A stretch of DNA of 64,000 nucleotides from an uncultured Muribaculaceae bacterium (GTDB taxonomy: Bacteria > Bacteroidota > Bacteroidia > Bacteroidales > Muribaculaceae), in NCBI GenBank assembly GCA_910588245.1, contig CAJUQP010000005.1, positions 19,191 to 83,190 on the forward strand, written 5' to 3'. The translations under genes were made by a program, and so were the position numbers. Positions within the stretch are counted from its first letter, which is position 1, and the number at the start of each line of letters is the position of its first letter. Positions 35,020 to 44,157 of this stretch are shown here, piece after piece. Under the pieces are notes generated by a model. It saw only the letters and a program-made list of their open reading frames with translations. It was not told where the DNA came from and searched no databases.

Positions 35020-36558
35020 ATGTCATCAATAGTGAAAAAGTCACTTTTCCGTTTGCCAGGTCTCATGCTTCCCGCACTCCTGACGGTGCTGGGGGCGGCG
35101 ACTTCGTGCAACTCAAAAAATGAATCAACCAACGACGAGCCTGCCGTGACCATATCTACGGTGGCAGTGAAAAGTTTCAATCTCAAGGCCGACACGAAAA
35201 TCCTTGCCGACCTCGACTCCGTGTTCTTCTCGATCGATCTCGACAAGGGGATCATATTCAATGCCGACTCTCTCCCGAAGGGAACAGACATCTCACGCCT
35301 GATCCCCGTCATCACTTTCCAGTCGTCGATGACGGAAGCCAAGATCGTAATGGAGGGAACGACCGAGAAAGCCGACACCGTCAACTACCTCACTAACTCA
35401 ACCGACTCGATCGACTTCACGAAAAAAGTGACCCTCAACGTCACCGCGCTCGACGGCACCAACAAGTATACCTACCTCATAAAGGTCAATGTCCACACCC
35501 AGGATCCAGACTCCCTGATGTGGGACCGTATGGCGCAGGCGAAACTGCCGTCGCGCAATCCGGATCCGCTGCAGCAGAAGAGCGTGATGAAGGACGACAA
35601 AATCTATTCCCTCATCCGCGAGAATGACGGCACCATGACGCTGGCCACCGCCGACGACATCTACACCGGAGAATGGACAAAAACAGCCGTCGACCTCCCC
35701 TTTGAGGCCGACGTACGCTCGCTCAACGCCACCACGGATGCTCTCTGGATTCTCTCTGCCGACGGCGCGCTCCACACCTCGGCCGACGGTCTTGACTGGA
35801 CTGACACCGGGGAAAGATGGCTCAGCATCGTAGGCCCGTATCTCGACAGCATGCTTGGCATCAAAGCCACAGACAACGATCTGGTGCATTGCCACTATCC
35901 GGCGTCGCCGCTGATCGAAGACACCCCTGTCGATCCCACCTTCCCGCTCGAAGGGCGCAGCGCCTTCATGACCATGTCGTCGAAATGGTCGCCCAATCCC
36001 ACGGGGATCCTCGCCGGAGGAGTCAATGCCGCGGGAGAAGCGGTCTCGGCGGTATGGGCATTCGACGGTTCGAGATGGGCCGTGATCAGCGAGAACCAAT
36101 TGCCCGCGCTCAACGGCGCCATGCTTGTGAAATACACCATACGCCGTCAGCTCAGCTCCGTTGTTCCACAGAAAGATTATGAGGTATGGATTGCTTTCAC
36201 GGGCAAGACAGGGAACGGCGAATTCAACCGCACGCTCTACATATCCTACGACAACGGTGTGACATGGACAAAAGGAGCTAGGCTCCTGCAGCTGCCGGAA
36301 TATTTCCCCTCCCTCTACGGAGCTGATGCCCTGGTGGTCGACGCGCCTCTCTCAGGTGATCTCTCCGACGCCTGGGCCACCCGCGCTTCCGCCAATCCCG
36401 GACGCTGGCTCACCCGCGCCTACACACTCGACGGATATGAGATCACCTGGGACTGCCCATTCATCTATGTGATGGGAGGCGAGATGGCTTCCGGACGTCT
36501 CTCCGACTCCATCTGGAGAGGGGTGATCGCACGCCTGAGATTCATTCCGATAATCTGA
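35020..36558 (+). CDS. DUF6242-like lipoprotein
   Basis: A 512-residue lipoprotein with lipobox GAATSC (C near residue 30). After an N-terminal beta domain with a repeated calcium-like SxDS pattern, the C-terminal two thirds show beta-propeller-like repeats (SADGLDWTDTGERW, AFDGSRWAVISE, YISYDNGVTWTKG), as in sialidase or BNR-type blades. This combination fits the Bacteroidales DUF6242 family of unknown function. It precedes the DUF6089-uppS-bamA cluster by 49 nt and starts its own transcript. Confidence 0.75.
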   Translation: MSSIVKKSLFRLPGLMLPALLTVLGAATSCNSKNESTNDEPAVTISTVAVKSFNLKADTKILADLDSVFFSIDLDKGIIFNADSLPKGTDISRLIPVITFQSSMTEAKIVMEGTTEKADTVNYLTNSTDSIDFTKKVTLNVTALDGTNKYTYLIKVNVHTQDPDSLMWDRMAQAKLPSRNPDPLQQKSVMKDDKIYSLIRENDGTMTLATADDIYTGEWTKTAVDLPFEADVRSLNATTDALWILSADGALHTSADGLDWTDTGERWLSIVGPYLDSMLGIKATDNDLVHCHYPASPLIEDTPVDPTFPLEGRSAFMTMSSKWSPNPTGILAGGVNAAGEAVSAVWAFDGSRWAVISENQLPALNGAMLVKYTIRRQLSSVVPQKDYEVWIAFTGKTGNGEFNRTLYISYDNGVTWTKGARLLQLPEYFPSLYGADALVVDAPLSGDLSDAWATRASANPGRWLTRAYTLDGYEITWDCPFIYVMGGEMASGRLSDSIWRGVIARLRFIPII

Positions 36559-36607
36559 CAGTCACCGGCCGCAAGGCATCGCGCCCTGCGGCGAAACGAC
36601 CGATATC

Positions 36608-37294
36608 TTGACACGAAGACACCTCACAGCCATCATCCTTTCACTCGCGGCCACGCTCCCGACGCTGACAGCCGCGCAGGAAGACTACCGGTTTGAAGCC
36701 GGAGGAGGAATCGGCATGACCGGATATCTCGGCGACGCCAACACCGCCGCGATGTGGAGCATGCCCGGGCTTGACGGTGAGTTGCTCTTCAGATATATAG
36801 CCAGCCCAAGATGGGCCTTCAAGACAAACCTCTATGCCGGATCGCTCCGCGGCGACTCCTCCAAGATGGAGAATGACTTCCCCGATGACGCCGACAGGCG
36901 CTTCTCGACCACTTTCTACGAGATCGGAGAGACCGTGGAGCTGAACTTCCTCGACTACGGCATGGGTGAGACCTACAGACGCCTCAAACGCTTCACACCA
37001 TACATAGCGGCAGGACTGGGAGCGACATTCTGGAGAGTGGATGGCAGAAGCGGAGCCGCACTGACGATACCGCTCGGACTGGGAGTGAAATACAAGCCTT
37101 CTCCGCGCGTGAACCTCGGCCTGGAGTTCCTGATGAAGAAAACTCTGACCGACCGTCTCGACGGCGACCGCCTCGACGACCCACTGGGTATAGAGAGCGC
37201 CTTCATGAAGAACACCGACTGGTATTCGACACTGACCTTCACTGTCAGTTACGAATTCAGCAGACGGTGTGCCACCTGCAACTATAAAGACTGA
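36608..37294 (+). CDS. DUF6089 family outer-membrane beta-barrel protein
   Basis: A 228-residue small barrel: signal peptide (RRHLTAIILSLAATLPTLTAAQ), then GGGIGMTGYLGD and alternating strands (PYIAAGLGATFWRVDG, PLGLGVKYKPSPRVNLGLEF) as in OmpA-like 8-stranded proteins. No ATG precedes the signal peptide, so the start is the TTG at 36608. DUF6089 genes stand before uppS and bamA throughout Bacteroidales (knowledge from the family), suggesting a role in outer-membrane assembly, not proven. Confidence 0.85.
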   Translation: MTRRHLTAIILSLAATLPTLTAAQEDYRFEAGGGIGMTGYLGDANTAAMWSMPGLDGELLFRYIASPRWAFKTNLYAGSLRGDSSKMENDFPDDADRRFSTTFYEIGETVELNFLDYGMGETYRRLKRFTPYIAAGLGATFWRVDGRSGAALTIPLGLGVKYKPSPRVNLGLEFLMKKTLTDRLDGDRLDDPLGIESAFMKNTDWYSTLTFTVSYEFSRRCATCNYKD

Positions 37295-37303
37295 AACTTT
37301 ATT

Positions 37304-38065
37304 ATGGACGAACTGCAAAAGAAAATAGATTCTCTCGACAGAAACCGCATTCCGGTACATGTGGCCATGATCATGGACGGCAACGGACGATGGGCACAGA
37401 AAAAGGGATTCGCCAGAAGCGAAGGACACGCGGAAGGGATCTCCACGGTGCATCGTGTCACGAAGCTGTCGTCAGACCTCGGAGTGAAATATCTCACGCT
37501 TTACGCCTTCTCCACAGAGAACTGGAACCGTCCGCCAGAGGAGGTAGCCACCCTCATGTATCTCATAGGCTGGGCCATTGAGCGGGAGCTCCCCGAGTTG
37601 CTACGCAACAACGTCAGGATTCATCTGCTCGGAGATATCGACAGGATTCCCCAGGAAGCCAGAGAGCGTCTCTTCTACGCCCGCGAGGCCACGGCCCACT
37701 GCACCGGCCTGCAGCTCAACATGTGCCTAAGCTATTCCTCCCGCTGGGAGATCACCGAGGCAGCCCGCGTATTGGCCCGCAAGGCCGCCGCGGGAGAGAT
37801 CGATCCGGAAAGCATCTCGGAGGAGGTGTTCGCCTCCTCGCTGACCACTGCGGGAATCCCGGACCCCGACCTGCTGATACGCACCGGAGGCGAGGAGCGC
37901 ATATCCAACTATCTGCTCTGGCAGATAGCCTACAGTGAGCTATACTTCACTCCCGTGCTATGGCCGGACTTCTCCGACGCGGAATATGTCGACGCCATAA
38001 TAGATTACCAGAACCGCGAACGCCGCTACGGCAAAACCAGCGAGCAAGTGCGCAATAACGAATAA
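37304..38065 (+). CDS. uppS: Isoprenyl (undecaprenyl diphosphate) synthase
   Basis: A 253-residue cis-prenyltransferase that extends farnesyl diphosphate with IPP to the C55 carrier lipid for peptidoglycan and O-glycan synthesis. The P-loop-like VAMIMDGNGRWAQKKG carries the catalytic D25, followed by RSEGHAEGI, LTLYAFSTENWNRP and the C-terminal DLLIRTGGEERISNYLLWQIAYSELYF, all diagnostic. It lies 9 nt after the DUF6089 gene and 12 nt before bamA, in one operon. Confidence 0.97.
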   Translation: MDELQKKIDSLDRNRIPVHVAMIMDGNGRWAQKKGFARSEGHAEGISTVHRVTKLSSDLGVKYLTLYAFSTENWNRPPEEVATLMYLIGWAIERELPELLRNNVRIHLLGDIDRIPQEARERLFYAREATAHCTGLQLNMCLSYSSRWEITEAARVLARKAAAGEIDPESISEEVFASSLTTAGIPDPDLLIRTGGEERISNYLLWQIAYSELYFTPVLWPDFSDAEYVDAIIDYQNRERRYGKTSEQVRNNE

Positions 38066-38077
38066 TCCCTCATCCGA

Positions 38078-40738
38078 ATGAAAAATCTGCTGAAGATTTC
38101 ATTGATCTCCATAACACTGGCAGGAGCCCAATCGGTATCCGCCCAGGACGTGACGCCCGCTCTTCCGGGCGACACCATCTTCAACCCCGACATCATCTAT
38201 TCCCCCATACCGCGCTCATATGAGATAGCCGGAATCAACGTGGAGGGTATTAACCATGTCGACGATTATGTGATCGTGGCCAACTCAGGCCTCTCGATCG
38301 GCGAGCGCGTCAACATCCCCGGCGACGCCATCACCGCCGCCACAAAGCGCCTCTGGAGACAAGGTCTTTACTCGAGAGTAAACATCACCGCCGACAAGAT
38401 GCTGGGCGACAAGGTATGGCTCACCATCCATCTGCGCCAGCAGCCAAGAATGTCGGAAATGAGATTCTCAGGTGCCAAAGGAGGAGAGAAGAAAGACCTC
38501 ACCGAACGCCTCGCCATGGTGCCCGGCCAGCAGATCACTCCCAACATCGTGGCCCGCGCACAGAAGATCATCCAGGACTATTACAGCGCCAAGGGATTCA
38601 AGAACGCCGTCGTAGACATCAAACAGGTGCCCGACCTCTCGAAAGAGAACCAGGTCATCCTCGATGTCAACGTCAACCGCCACAACAAGGTGAAGGTACA
38701 CAAGATCTATATCGCCGGCAATGAGATCCTCTCCGACCGCAAGGTGAAGGGGGCAATGAAGAAGACCAACGAGAACGGCAATATCCTCAACCTCTTCAAG
38801 CAGAAAAAATTTGTCGACTCCGACTATAAGGATGACAAAAACCGCATCATCGAGAAATATAACGAGCTGGGCTACCGCGATGCCCGCATCGTGAAAGACA
38901 GCGTCGTCAAATATGCCGACGACCGTGTCGACGTCTATATCGATGTGGAGGAGGGTAAGAAATATTATATCAGCGACATCGACTGGGTGGGCAATACCAT
39001 CTACCCCACCGAAACCCTCAGCCGCGTGCTCGGCATCTATCCCGGCGACGTCTACAACCAGAAGCTTCTCGAGAAGCGTACGCACACTGATGATGACGCC
39101 GTCTCCAACATCTATCTCGACAACGGCTACCTCTTCTTCACCCTCATCCCTATCGAGCAGAACATCAAGGGGGACAGCATCGCCCTCCAGATGAGAATCA
39201 TCGAAGGCCCGCAGGCCAAGATCAACAAGGTGGTGATCAACGGCAACGACCAGCTCTTCGAGAAAGTGATCCGCCGAGAGCTCCGTATCCGGCCGGGCGA
39301 ACTCTTCTCGCGTCAGGACATCATCCGCTCCGTGCGTGAGATAGCCGCATCAGGCCACTTCAACCCAGAGACCATCGACCCCGACGTGCAGCCCAACGAA
39401 AACGACGGCACCGTCGACATTGTGCTCGACCTCGAGAGCAAAGCCAACGACAAGGTGCAGCTCTCATTCGGCTGGGGACAGAGCGGCGTGACAGGACAGG
39501 TGGCACTCTCCTTCTCCAACTTCTCGATCAAGAACCTCTTCAACCCCGGCTCATACCGCGGCATCATACCGCGCGGCGACGGCCAGACCTTCTCCATCGC
39601 GGCGCAGACCAACGCCAAATACTACCAGAGCTACAGCATCTCGTTCTTCGACCCCTGGTTCGGAGGGAAGCGCCCCAACTCGCTTTCCGTAAGCTTCGAC
39701 TACAGCCGCTCCACCGGCATCAACTCGAGCTTCTACACCAACAACTACTACAACGCCATGATGAACCAGATGTATAACATCGGGGGCACCATGAACTACA
39801 ATTACAACTACTATCAGAACGCCTACGACCCCAACAAGGTGCTCCAGATGGCAGGTGTAAGCCTCGGCTTCGGCACGCGCCTAAGCTGGCCCGACGACTA
39901 CTTCAGGTTCCAGGCCATGCTCTCCTACCGCTGGTATTATCTTAAGAACTGGGAGTATCTCTACTATATGAACAACGGCGTGTCGAACGCCCTCACCCTC
40001 GGGCTGTCGCTCTCCCGCGAGAGCATCGACCAACCAATCTATCCGCGCCGCGGATCCTCCTTCACCGTCGACCTGACAATGACGCCTCCCGCCTCGCTCT
40101 TCTCCGGGCGCAAGAACTGGGCCGAGCTGTCAAGGCTCGCGTCACGCTCAACTCCAGGCATCAGCACCGAGACACGGGAGGCAGCCCAGAAGGAGATCTA
40201 CAAATGGATAGAATACTGGAAACTAAAATTCAAGAGCAAGACCTACACACCGCTCACCGACCCTGACGGCAACTGGACCCTCGTGATGATGACGCGCGCC
40301 GACTTCGGCCTCATCGGATCATGGAACAAGCATCTCAAGACCCCCTTCGAGACATTCTACTTCGGAGGCGACGGTATGTCGGGAAGCTATACCTACGCCA
40401 CGGAGACCATCGCGATGCGCGGCTATGAGAACGGCCAGTTCACCCCATTCGGCTACGAAGGCTACGCCTACGGACGCTTCGGCATGGAACTCCACTTCCC
40501 CTTCATGCTCCAGCCTTCCACCACAATCTATGCGCTGGCGTTCGCTGAAGCCGGCAACTGCTGGACTTCCGTAAGCGAGTTCTCTCCGTTCAACCTAAAG
40601 AGGAGCGCCGGCGTCGGCGTGCGTCTCTATCTCTCGATGCTCGGCTTCCTCGGCATAGACTGGGGCTACGGCTTCGACAAGGTGTGGGGACGCCGGGGAG
40701 GCAGCCAGCTTCACTTCGTGCTCGGACAGGAATTCTGA
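38078..40738 (+). CDS. bamA: Outer-membrane protein assembly factor BamA
   Basis: An 886-residue Omp85 protein with a signal peptide (cleavage near SAQ/D). Five POTRA domains occupy about 45-420 (for example GINVEGINHVDDYVIVANSG, INKVVINGNDQLFEKVIRREL). A 16-stranded barrel follows to the terminal F (FVLGQEF). The VRGYENG-like motif reads MRGYENGQFTPFGYEGYAYG, the conserved L6 tip. It folds and inserts outer-membrane proteins. A hairpin terminator follows. Confidence 0.95.
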   Translation: MKNLLKISLISITLAGAQSVSAQDVTPALPGDTIFNPDIIYSPIPRSYEIAGINVEGINHVDDYVIVANSGLSIGERVNIPGDAITAATKRLWRQGLYSRVNITADKMLGDKVWLTIHLRQQPRMSEMRFSGAKGGEKKDLTERLAMVPGQQITPNIVARAQKIIQDYYSAKGFKNAVVDIKQVPDLSKENQVILDVNVNRHNKVKVHKIYIAGNEILSDRKVKGAMKKTNENGNILNLFKQKKFVDSDYKDDKNRIIEKYNELGYRDARIVKDSVVKYADDRVDVYIDVEEGKKYYISDIDWVGNTIYPTETLSRVLGIYPGDVYNQKLLEKRTHTDDDAVSNIYLDNGYLFFTLIPIEQNIKGDSIALQMRIIEGPQAKINKVVINGNDQLFEKVIRRELRIRPGELFSRQDIIRSVREIAASGHFNPETIDPDVQPNENDGTVDIVLDLESKANDKVQLSFGWGQSGVTGQVALSFSNFSIKNLFNPGSYRGIIPRGDGQTFSIAAQTNAKYYQSYSISFFDPWFGGKRPNSLSVSFDYSRSTGINSSFYTNNYYNAMMNQMYNIGGTMNYNYNYYQNAYDPNKVLQMAGVSLGFGTRLSWPDDYFRFQAMLSYRWYYLKNWEYLYYMNNGVSNALTLGLSLSRESIDQPIYPRRGSSFTVDLTMTPPASLFSGRKNWAELSRLASRSTPGISTETREAAQKEIYKWIEYWKLKFKSKTYTPLTDPDGNWTLVMMTRADFGLIGSWNKHLKTPFETFYFGGDGMSGSYTYATETIAMRGYENGQFTPFGYEGYAYGRFGMELHFPFMLQPSTTIYALAFAEAGNCWTSVSEFSPFNLKRSAGVGVRLYLSMLGFLGIDWGYGFDKVWGRRGGSQLHFVLGQEF

Positions 40739-40746
40739 CACAATAC

Positions 40747-40772
40747 CGGGGCTGCCCTTAGTGGCAGCCCCG
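40747..40772 (+). terminator. Hairpin terminator after bamA
   Basis: A perfect 10-bp stem (CGGGGCTGCC / GGCAGCCCCG) with a 6-nt loop lies 9 nt after the bamA stop. T-run is weak (CATTTAACACTTTTTC), so read-through into skp is possible. Confidence 0.65.
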
Positions 40773-40879
40773 CATTTAACACTTTTTCAGACGGTTTGAA
40801 CCCTCACGGACATCAGGCCGTTTAAACTAAAAGCCGCCCCGGCGGTCAATACGTTTAAACAATAGAAAACAAAACTGAC

Positions 40880-41395
40880 ATGAAAAAGATTATAATCGCA
40901 GTAATCCTCGCCGTAGCGGGATTCGGCATGGCCTCAGCCCAGAAGTTCGCGATGGTCGACATGGAATATATCCTCAGAAACGTGCCGGCCTACGAGATGG
41001 CCAACGAGCAGATCAACCAGTTCTCGCAGCGCTGGGAGAAAGAGGTCAACCAGCTCTCGCAGGAGGCCGAGACAATGTATCAGAATTATCAGAGCGACAT
41101 GGTGTTCCTCACCGACGACCAGAAGAAGAAACGGGAGGAGGCCATAGTGGCCAAGGAGAAGGAGGTCACCGATCTCCGCTATAAATATTTCGGCCCCGAG
41201 GGAGAACTCTTCAAGAAGCGTCAGTCGCTCATGCAGCCCATCCAGGACGATGTCTACAACGCTGTGAAGGCCGTGGCCGAGGAGCAGGGATATCAGGCGA
41301 TTTTCGACCGCGCGTCTTCGCAGGCCATCGTTTTCGCCACTCCAAGAATCGATGTGAGCAATCAAGTGCTTGCAAAGTTGGGTTATTCCAAATAA
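40880..41395 (+). CDS. OmpH/Skp family periplasmic chaperone (first copy)
   Basis: A 171-residue protein: signal peptide (cleavage ASA/Q), then QKFAMVDMEYILRNVPAYEMANEQI, a long charged coiled coil (about 45-120, including DDQKKKREEAIVAKEKEV) and a C-terminal beta-strand end (RASSQAIVFATPRIDVSNQVLAKLG). Skp trimers hold unfolded outer-membrane proteins like tentacles for BamA. A second copy follows after 140 nt. Confidence 0.9.
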   Translation: MKKIIIAVILAVAGFGMASAQKFAMVDMEYILRNVPAYEMANEQINQFSQRWEKEVNQLSQEAETMYQNYQSDMVFLTDDQKKKREEAIVAKEKEVTDLRYKYFGPEGELFKKRQSLMQPIQDDVYNAVKAVAEEQGYQAIFDRASSQAIVFATPRIDVSNQVLAKLGYSK

Positions 41396-41401
41396 TTTCA
41401 G

Positions 41402-41409
41402 TATCTTTG
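41402..41409 (+). promoter_or_regulatory. -7 element upstream of the second skp gene
   Basis: TATCTTTG lies 7 nt past the first skp stop, giving a 126-nt leader for the second copy. Confidence 0.6.
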
Positions 41410-41535
41410 CAAAAATATTGGAAAAACCTTTGGACTACCGATGGCATCCGACTCGCTTCCGGAGTCAGAACGCAACCGCAATCCGTGAAACCGAAAACAT
41501 AAAACTCGAAAATCAAATAACAACAGCAATCAGTA

Positions 41536-42042
41536 ATGTTCAAGAAAATTTTGTTAGTGGCAGCCCTGCTCATACCGATGCTGGCTTCCGCACAGACGCT
41601 TAAGATCGGTCTTGTCGACCAGTCGGAGATCCTCTCAAAGATGCCCGAGACGGAGGCTGCACAGAAGCAGATCGCCGAGGTATCAAAGAAGTATGAGGAC
41701 GAATACGCCAAGCTCACCGAGGAGATGAACCGCCGCCTTGAGGAATTCAAGCAGATGAAGCCCGATGAGCTTCCCGCCATCAAGGAGCGCAAGGCCCGCG
41801 AGCTTGAGGACTATCAGACAAAGATGGCCCAGTTCGAGCAGAACGCCATGCAGGATCTCAACAAAATGAACCAGGAGCTTATGGCCCCTATCGTGCAGAA
41901 AATCCGCAGCGCCATCGAATCTGTAGGCAAGGAGGGAAGCTACTCCCTGATCCAGGACAAGAACCCCCAGCTCACTATCTATTTCGCATCGCCGGTGGTT
42001 GACATCACTCCCGAGGTTAAAGCCAAACTCGGGCTCAAATAA
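41536..42042 (+). CDS. OmpH/Skp family periplasmic chaperone (second copy)
   Basis: A 168-residue paralogue with the same plan: signal peptide (cleavage ASA/Q), LKIGLVDQSEILSKMPETEAAQKQI, a coiled coil (about 45-125, rich in Lys/Glu) and the C-terminal strand ASPVVDITPEVKAKLGLK. Tandem skp genes next to bamA are common in Bacteroidales. It has its own -7 element and terminator, so its level may be set separately from the first copy. Confidence 0.9.
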   Translation: MFKKILLVAALLIPMLASAQTLKIGLVDQSEILSKMPETEAAQKQIAEVSKKYEDEYAKLTEEMNRRLEEFKQMKPDELPAIKERKARELEDYQTKMAQFEQNAMQDLNKMNQELMAPIVQKIRSAIESVGKEGSYSLIQDKNPQLTIYFASPVVDITPEVKAKLGLK

Positions 42043-42055
42043 GATATTCCGACAC

Positions 42056-42093
42056 CACAAAAAAGCGGAGCCTGCAGGTTCCGCTTTTTTGTG
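42056..42093 (+). terminator. Terminator after the second skp gene
   Basis: The stem AAAAAAGCGGA / TCCGCTTTTTT extends at the base to CACA/TGTG, with the T-run in the 3' arm: a classic, probably bidirectional structure. Confidence 0.9.
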
Positions 42094-42146
42094 CGTGCAA
42101 CTCCATTCTTTTCCCTGCATAAAACCTTTCATACCCACTATCCCAT

Positions 42147-42962
42147 ATGCGCATAGGTATCTTTGATTCCGGCTACGGCGGTCTAACCATCCTCAGGGAG
42201 ATAAGACGACGCCTTCCGGATTACGACTATCTGTATCTTGGCGACAACGCACGCGCCCCTTACGGCACACGCTCATTCGACATAGTCTACAGATTCACGC
42301 TGCAGGCCGTGCGCCATCTTTTCGACCGCGGCTGCCGGCTTATCATCCTTGCCTGCAACACAGCCTCGGCGAAAGCTCTGCGCAGCATCCAGCAGAATGA
42401 TCTACCGGTCATCGACCCTTCGCGGAGGGTGCTCGGCGTCATAAGGCCCACAGTGGAGATACTTCCGGACTTATCGAGATCAGGCCATATCGGGCTCCTT
42501 GCCACTCCGGGCACAGTAGCGAGCCATTCCTACCGGATGGAAGTGGAGAAGATCAATCCGCGAATGACCATCACCGAGCATGCATGCCCGATGTGGGTGC
42601 CACTGGTGGAGAACAATGAGGCGGCATCGCCGGGTGCGGATTATTTCGTGAGAAAATATATCGACGAACTCCTCACGCTCGATCCCGCAATCGACACAAT
42701 AGTGCTCGGATGCACCCATTATCCTCTCCTGCTTCCCAAAATCAGGGAATATGTGCCTGATAGCATAAGCATCATCAGCCAGGGAGAGCTCGTGGCGGAA
42801 AGCCTCGCCGATTATCTGCGCAGGCACCCGGAAATAGAATCCGTATGCGAAAAAAACGGAGCTATCGAGTATCTCACCACGGAGAGTGCCGAGAAATTCG
42901 ATGGTCTCGCATCGATATTCATGAACGCACCTGTGACGGCAAAAAAAATAACACTTACTTGA
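42147..42962 (+). CDS. murI: Glutamate racemase
   Basis: A 271-residue cofactor-independent racemase that makes D-glutamate for peptidoglycan. FDSGYGG with D7 and S8, ILACNTASA with C70 and LGCTHYPLL with C189 (the two acid/base cysteines) are all present. The C-terminal end is typical. It completes the envelope cluster and lies about 55 nt after the skp terminator. Confidence 0.96.
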   Translation: MRIGIFDSGYGGLTILREIRRRLPDYDYLYLGDNARAPYGTRSFDIVYRFTLQAVRHLFDRGCRLIILACNTASAKALRSIQQNDLPVIDPSRRVLGVIRPTVEILPDLSRSGHIGLLATPGTVASHSYRMEVEKINPRMTITEHACPMWVPLVENNEAASPGADYFVRKYIDELLTLDPAIDTIVLGCTHYPLLLPKIREYVPDSISIISQGELVAESLADYLRRHPEIESVCEKNGAIEYLTTESAEKFDGLASIFMNAPVTAKKITLT

Positions 42963-42967
42963 TTGAA

Positions 42968-43225
42968 ATGACACTTGAAGAGATAAAAAAACTTCCGGCA
43001 GAGGAAGCGATCAAGGCGCTCGACGCCCGTCTGACCGCCAACCCTTCCGATGATGCCGCTCTCACACTGAGAGGGATGCGGCACTGGGCTCTCTCCCACC
43101 GGTCGCTTGCCATAAAGGATTATCTCGCAGCCGTGCGTAACAACCCCGACAGTCCGGCCGCCATGTTGCTGCAGAATGCAAATGATATCCTCGGGTTCTA
43201 CAATAAAGATTTGCTAAACCCTTGA
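42968..43225 (+). CDS. Small TPR-like protein
   Basis: An 85-residue helical protein with no signal peptide. The pattern EAIKALDARLTANPSDDAALTLRGMRHWALSHRSLAIKDYLAAVRNNPDSPAAMLLQNA reads as about two TPR-type helix pairs. I choose ATG 42968, five nt after the murI stop, although the frame is open further upstream inside murI. Function unknown; such short helical repeat proteins often follow murI-type operons in Bacteroidales. Confidence 0.7.
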   Translation: MTLEEIKKLPAEEAIKALDARLTANPSDDAALTLRGMRHWALSHRSLAIKDYLAAVRNNPDSPAAMLLQNANDILGFYNKDLLNP

Positions 43226-43356
43226 ACAATTAGTAATTAGCAGTTTGCAATTAGTAATTGTGATTGGCACAATGAGATATAATTTGCCGTTGGCAAACGC
43301 GGATCGGGACTCCCGTGGCCTCAATTACTAATCGCAAATTTCTAATTCCCAATTAA
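43226..43356. repeat. AATTAGTAATTAG minisatellite, two oppositely oriented blocks
   Basis: CAATTAGTAATTAGCAG with variants at 43228-43262 faces CAATTACTAATCGC and CTAATTCCCAATTAATC at 43321-43356. Both blocks belong to the same repeat family as 22556-22610 and 57753-57810. The centre (about 60 bp) is GC-richer and unrelated. Confidence 0.65.
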
Positions 43357-43698
43357 TCAATGTGTTTCCCACGGGAATGCCATATGTGGGGCCGGAGAAA
43401 CCGAGAAAGGGGAATATGACGGAGTGGCTGCGACATGTCCTGAGGGAGTGAACAGCGGATTAGAGGGGCGCTCCGGAGAGTAAAGCATCAAGGGCCGTTC
43501 CTCGCTCCAACCTTTTGTCTGATTGCGGATATAAAGGCGTGCCAGACCATACACTCCATATGTGAGATGACGCAGTTCGCCTATGAGCTGTGTCATGTCG
43601 GCAACCTGATTTATCATAAACTCCACCACAGTTCGCCCCTTCATCGTGAGCCTGGCGAATATTCTGTCGCCGTATTCAATTTTTTTCCTATAATCCAT
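43357..43698 (-). CDS. Conserved-looking small protein of unknown function
   Basis: A 113-residue soluble protein. MDYRKKIEYGDRIFARLTMKGRTVVEFMINQVADMTQLIGELRHL is a regular, probably helical, N-terminal half, followed by GLARLYIRNQTKGWSEERPLMLYS and a Ser/Pro-rich tail. The combination RLYIRN..GWS.ERPLMLY reminds me of small hypothetical proteins of Bacteroidales, but I cannot name a family. A full -7 element sits at 43767-43774 on the minus strand, which supports a real gene. Confidence 0.65.
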   Translation of the reverse strand: MDYRKKIEYGDRIFARLTMKGRTVVEFMINQVADMTQLIGELRHLTYGVYGLARLYIRNQTKGWSEERPLMLYSPERPSNPLFTPSGHVAATPSYSPFSVSPAPHMAFPWETH

Positions 43699-43766
43699 AG
43701 CATTTCCATAATTTTGTCGTTTGGTTCAAAGACGGGATATTTTCCTTACGATCCTTGAATCTGATG

Positions 43767-43774
43767 CAAAATTA
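43767..43774 (-). promoter_or_regulatory. -7 element upstream of the 113-residue gene
   Basis: The minus strand reads TAATTTTG, 69 nt before the start codon at 43698. Confidence 0.65.
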
Positions 43775-43859
43775 GAAGCCGCGACTGCCAACAGATTGCA
43801 GCGCGGGTTAAATAAATGTTAAAAGATAAGAAATCGGTGGTTATAAGCCGGATTTGGAT

Positions 43860-43867
43860 TAACTTTG
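43860..43867 (+). promoter_or_regulatory. -7 element upstream of tRNA-Leu
   Basis: TAACTTTG lies 54 nt before the tRNA 5' end. Confidence 0.65.
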
Positions 43868-43921
43868 CATACGTGAAGCCGAACGGATGCCTTTTTAAGG
43901 TGTTTCCATCGGCAAAGAGTT

Positions 43922-44006
43922 GCAGGAATGGTGGAATGGTAGACACGAAGGACTTAAAATCCTTTGGCCTTTACCGGCTGTGTGGGTTCGAGTCCCACTT
44001 CCTGTA
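43922..44006 (+). tRNA. tRNA-Leu (anticodon UAA)
   Basis: An 85-nt type II tRNA. The acceptor stem pairs GCAGGAA with TTCCTGT (first pair G-U). The anticodon stem AAGGA/TCCTT encloses loop CTTAAAA, with anticodon TAA at 43955-43957. A variable arm (about 15 nt) and the T-arm GTGGG-TTCGAGT-CCCAC follow. CCA is not encoded (ACCG follows). Confidence 0.95.
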
Positions 44007-44157
44007 CCGGAAAAGGCTGATTTCTCAATGAGTGATCAGCCTTATTTGCAATTCATGCAGGCTGAAGACACTATTTTTTTCCGCTGACAATCACACAAGC
44101 CCGCATACAGGCAATGACCATAGAGAGACTTTTTTTGAAACTTAATAAACTTCCTAC

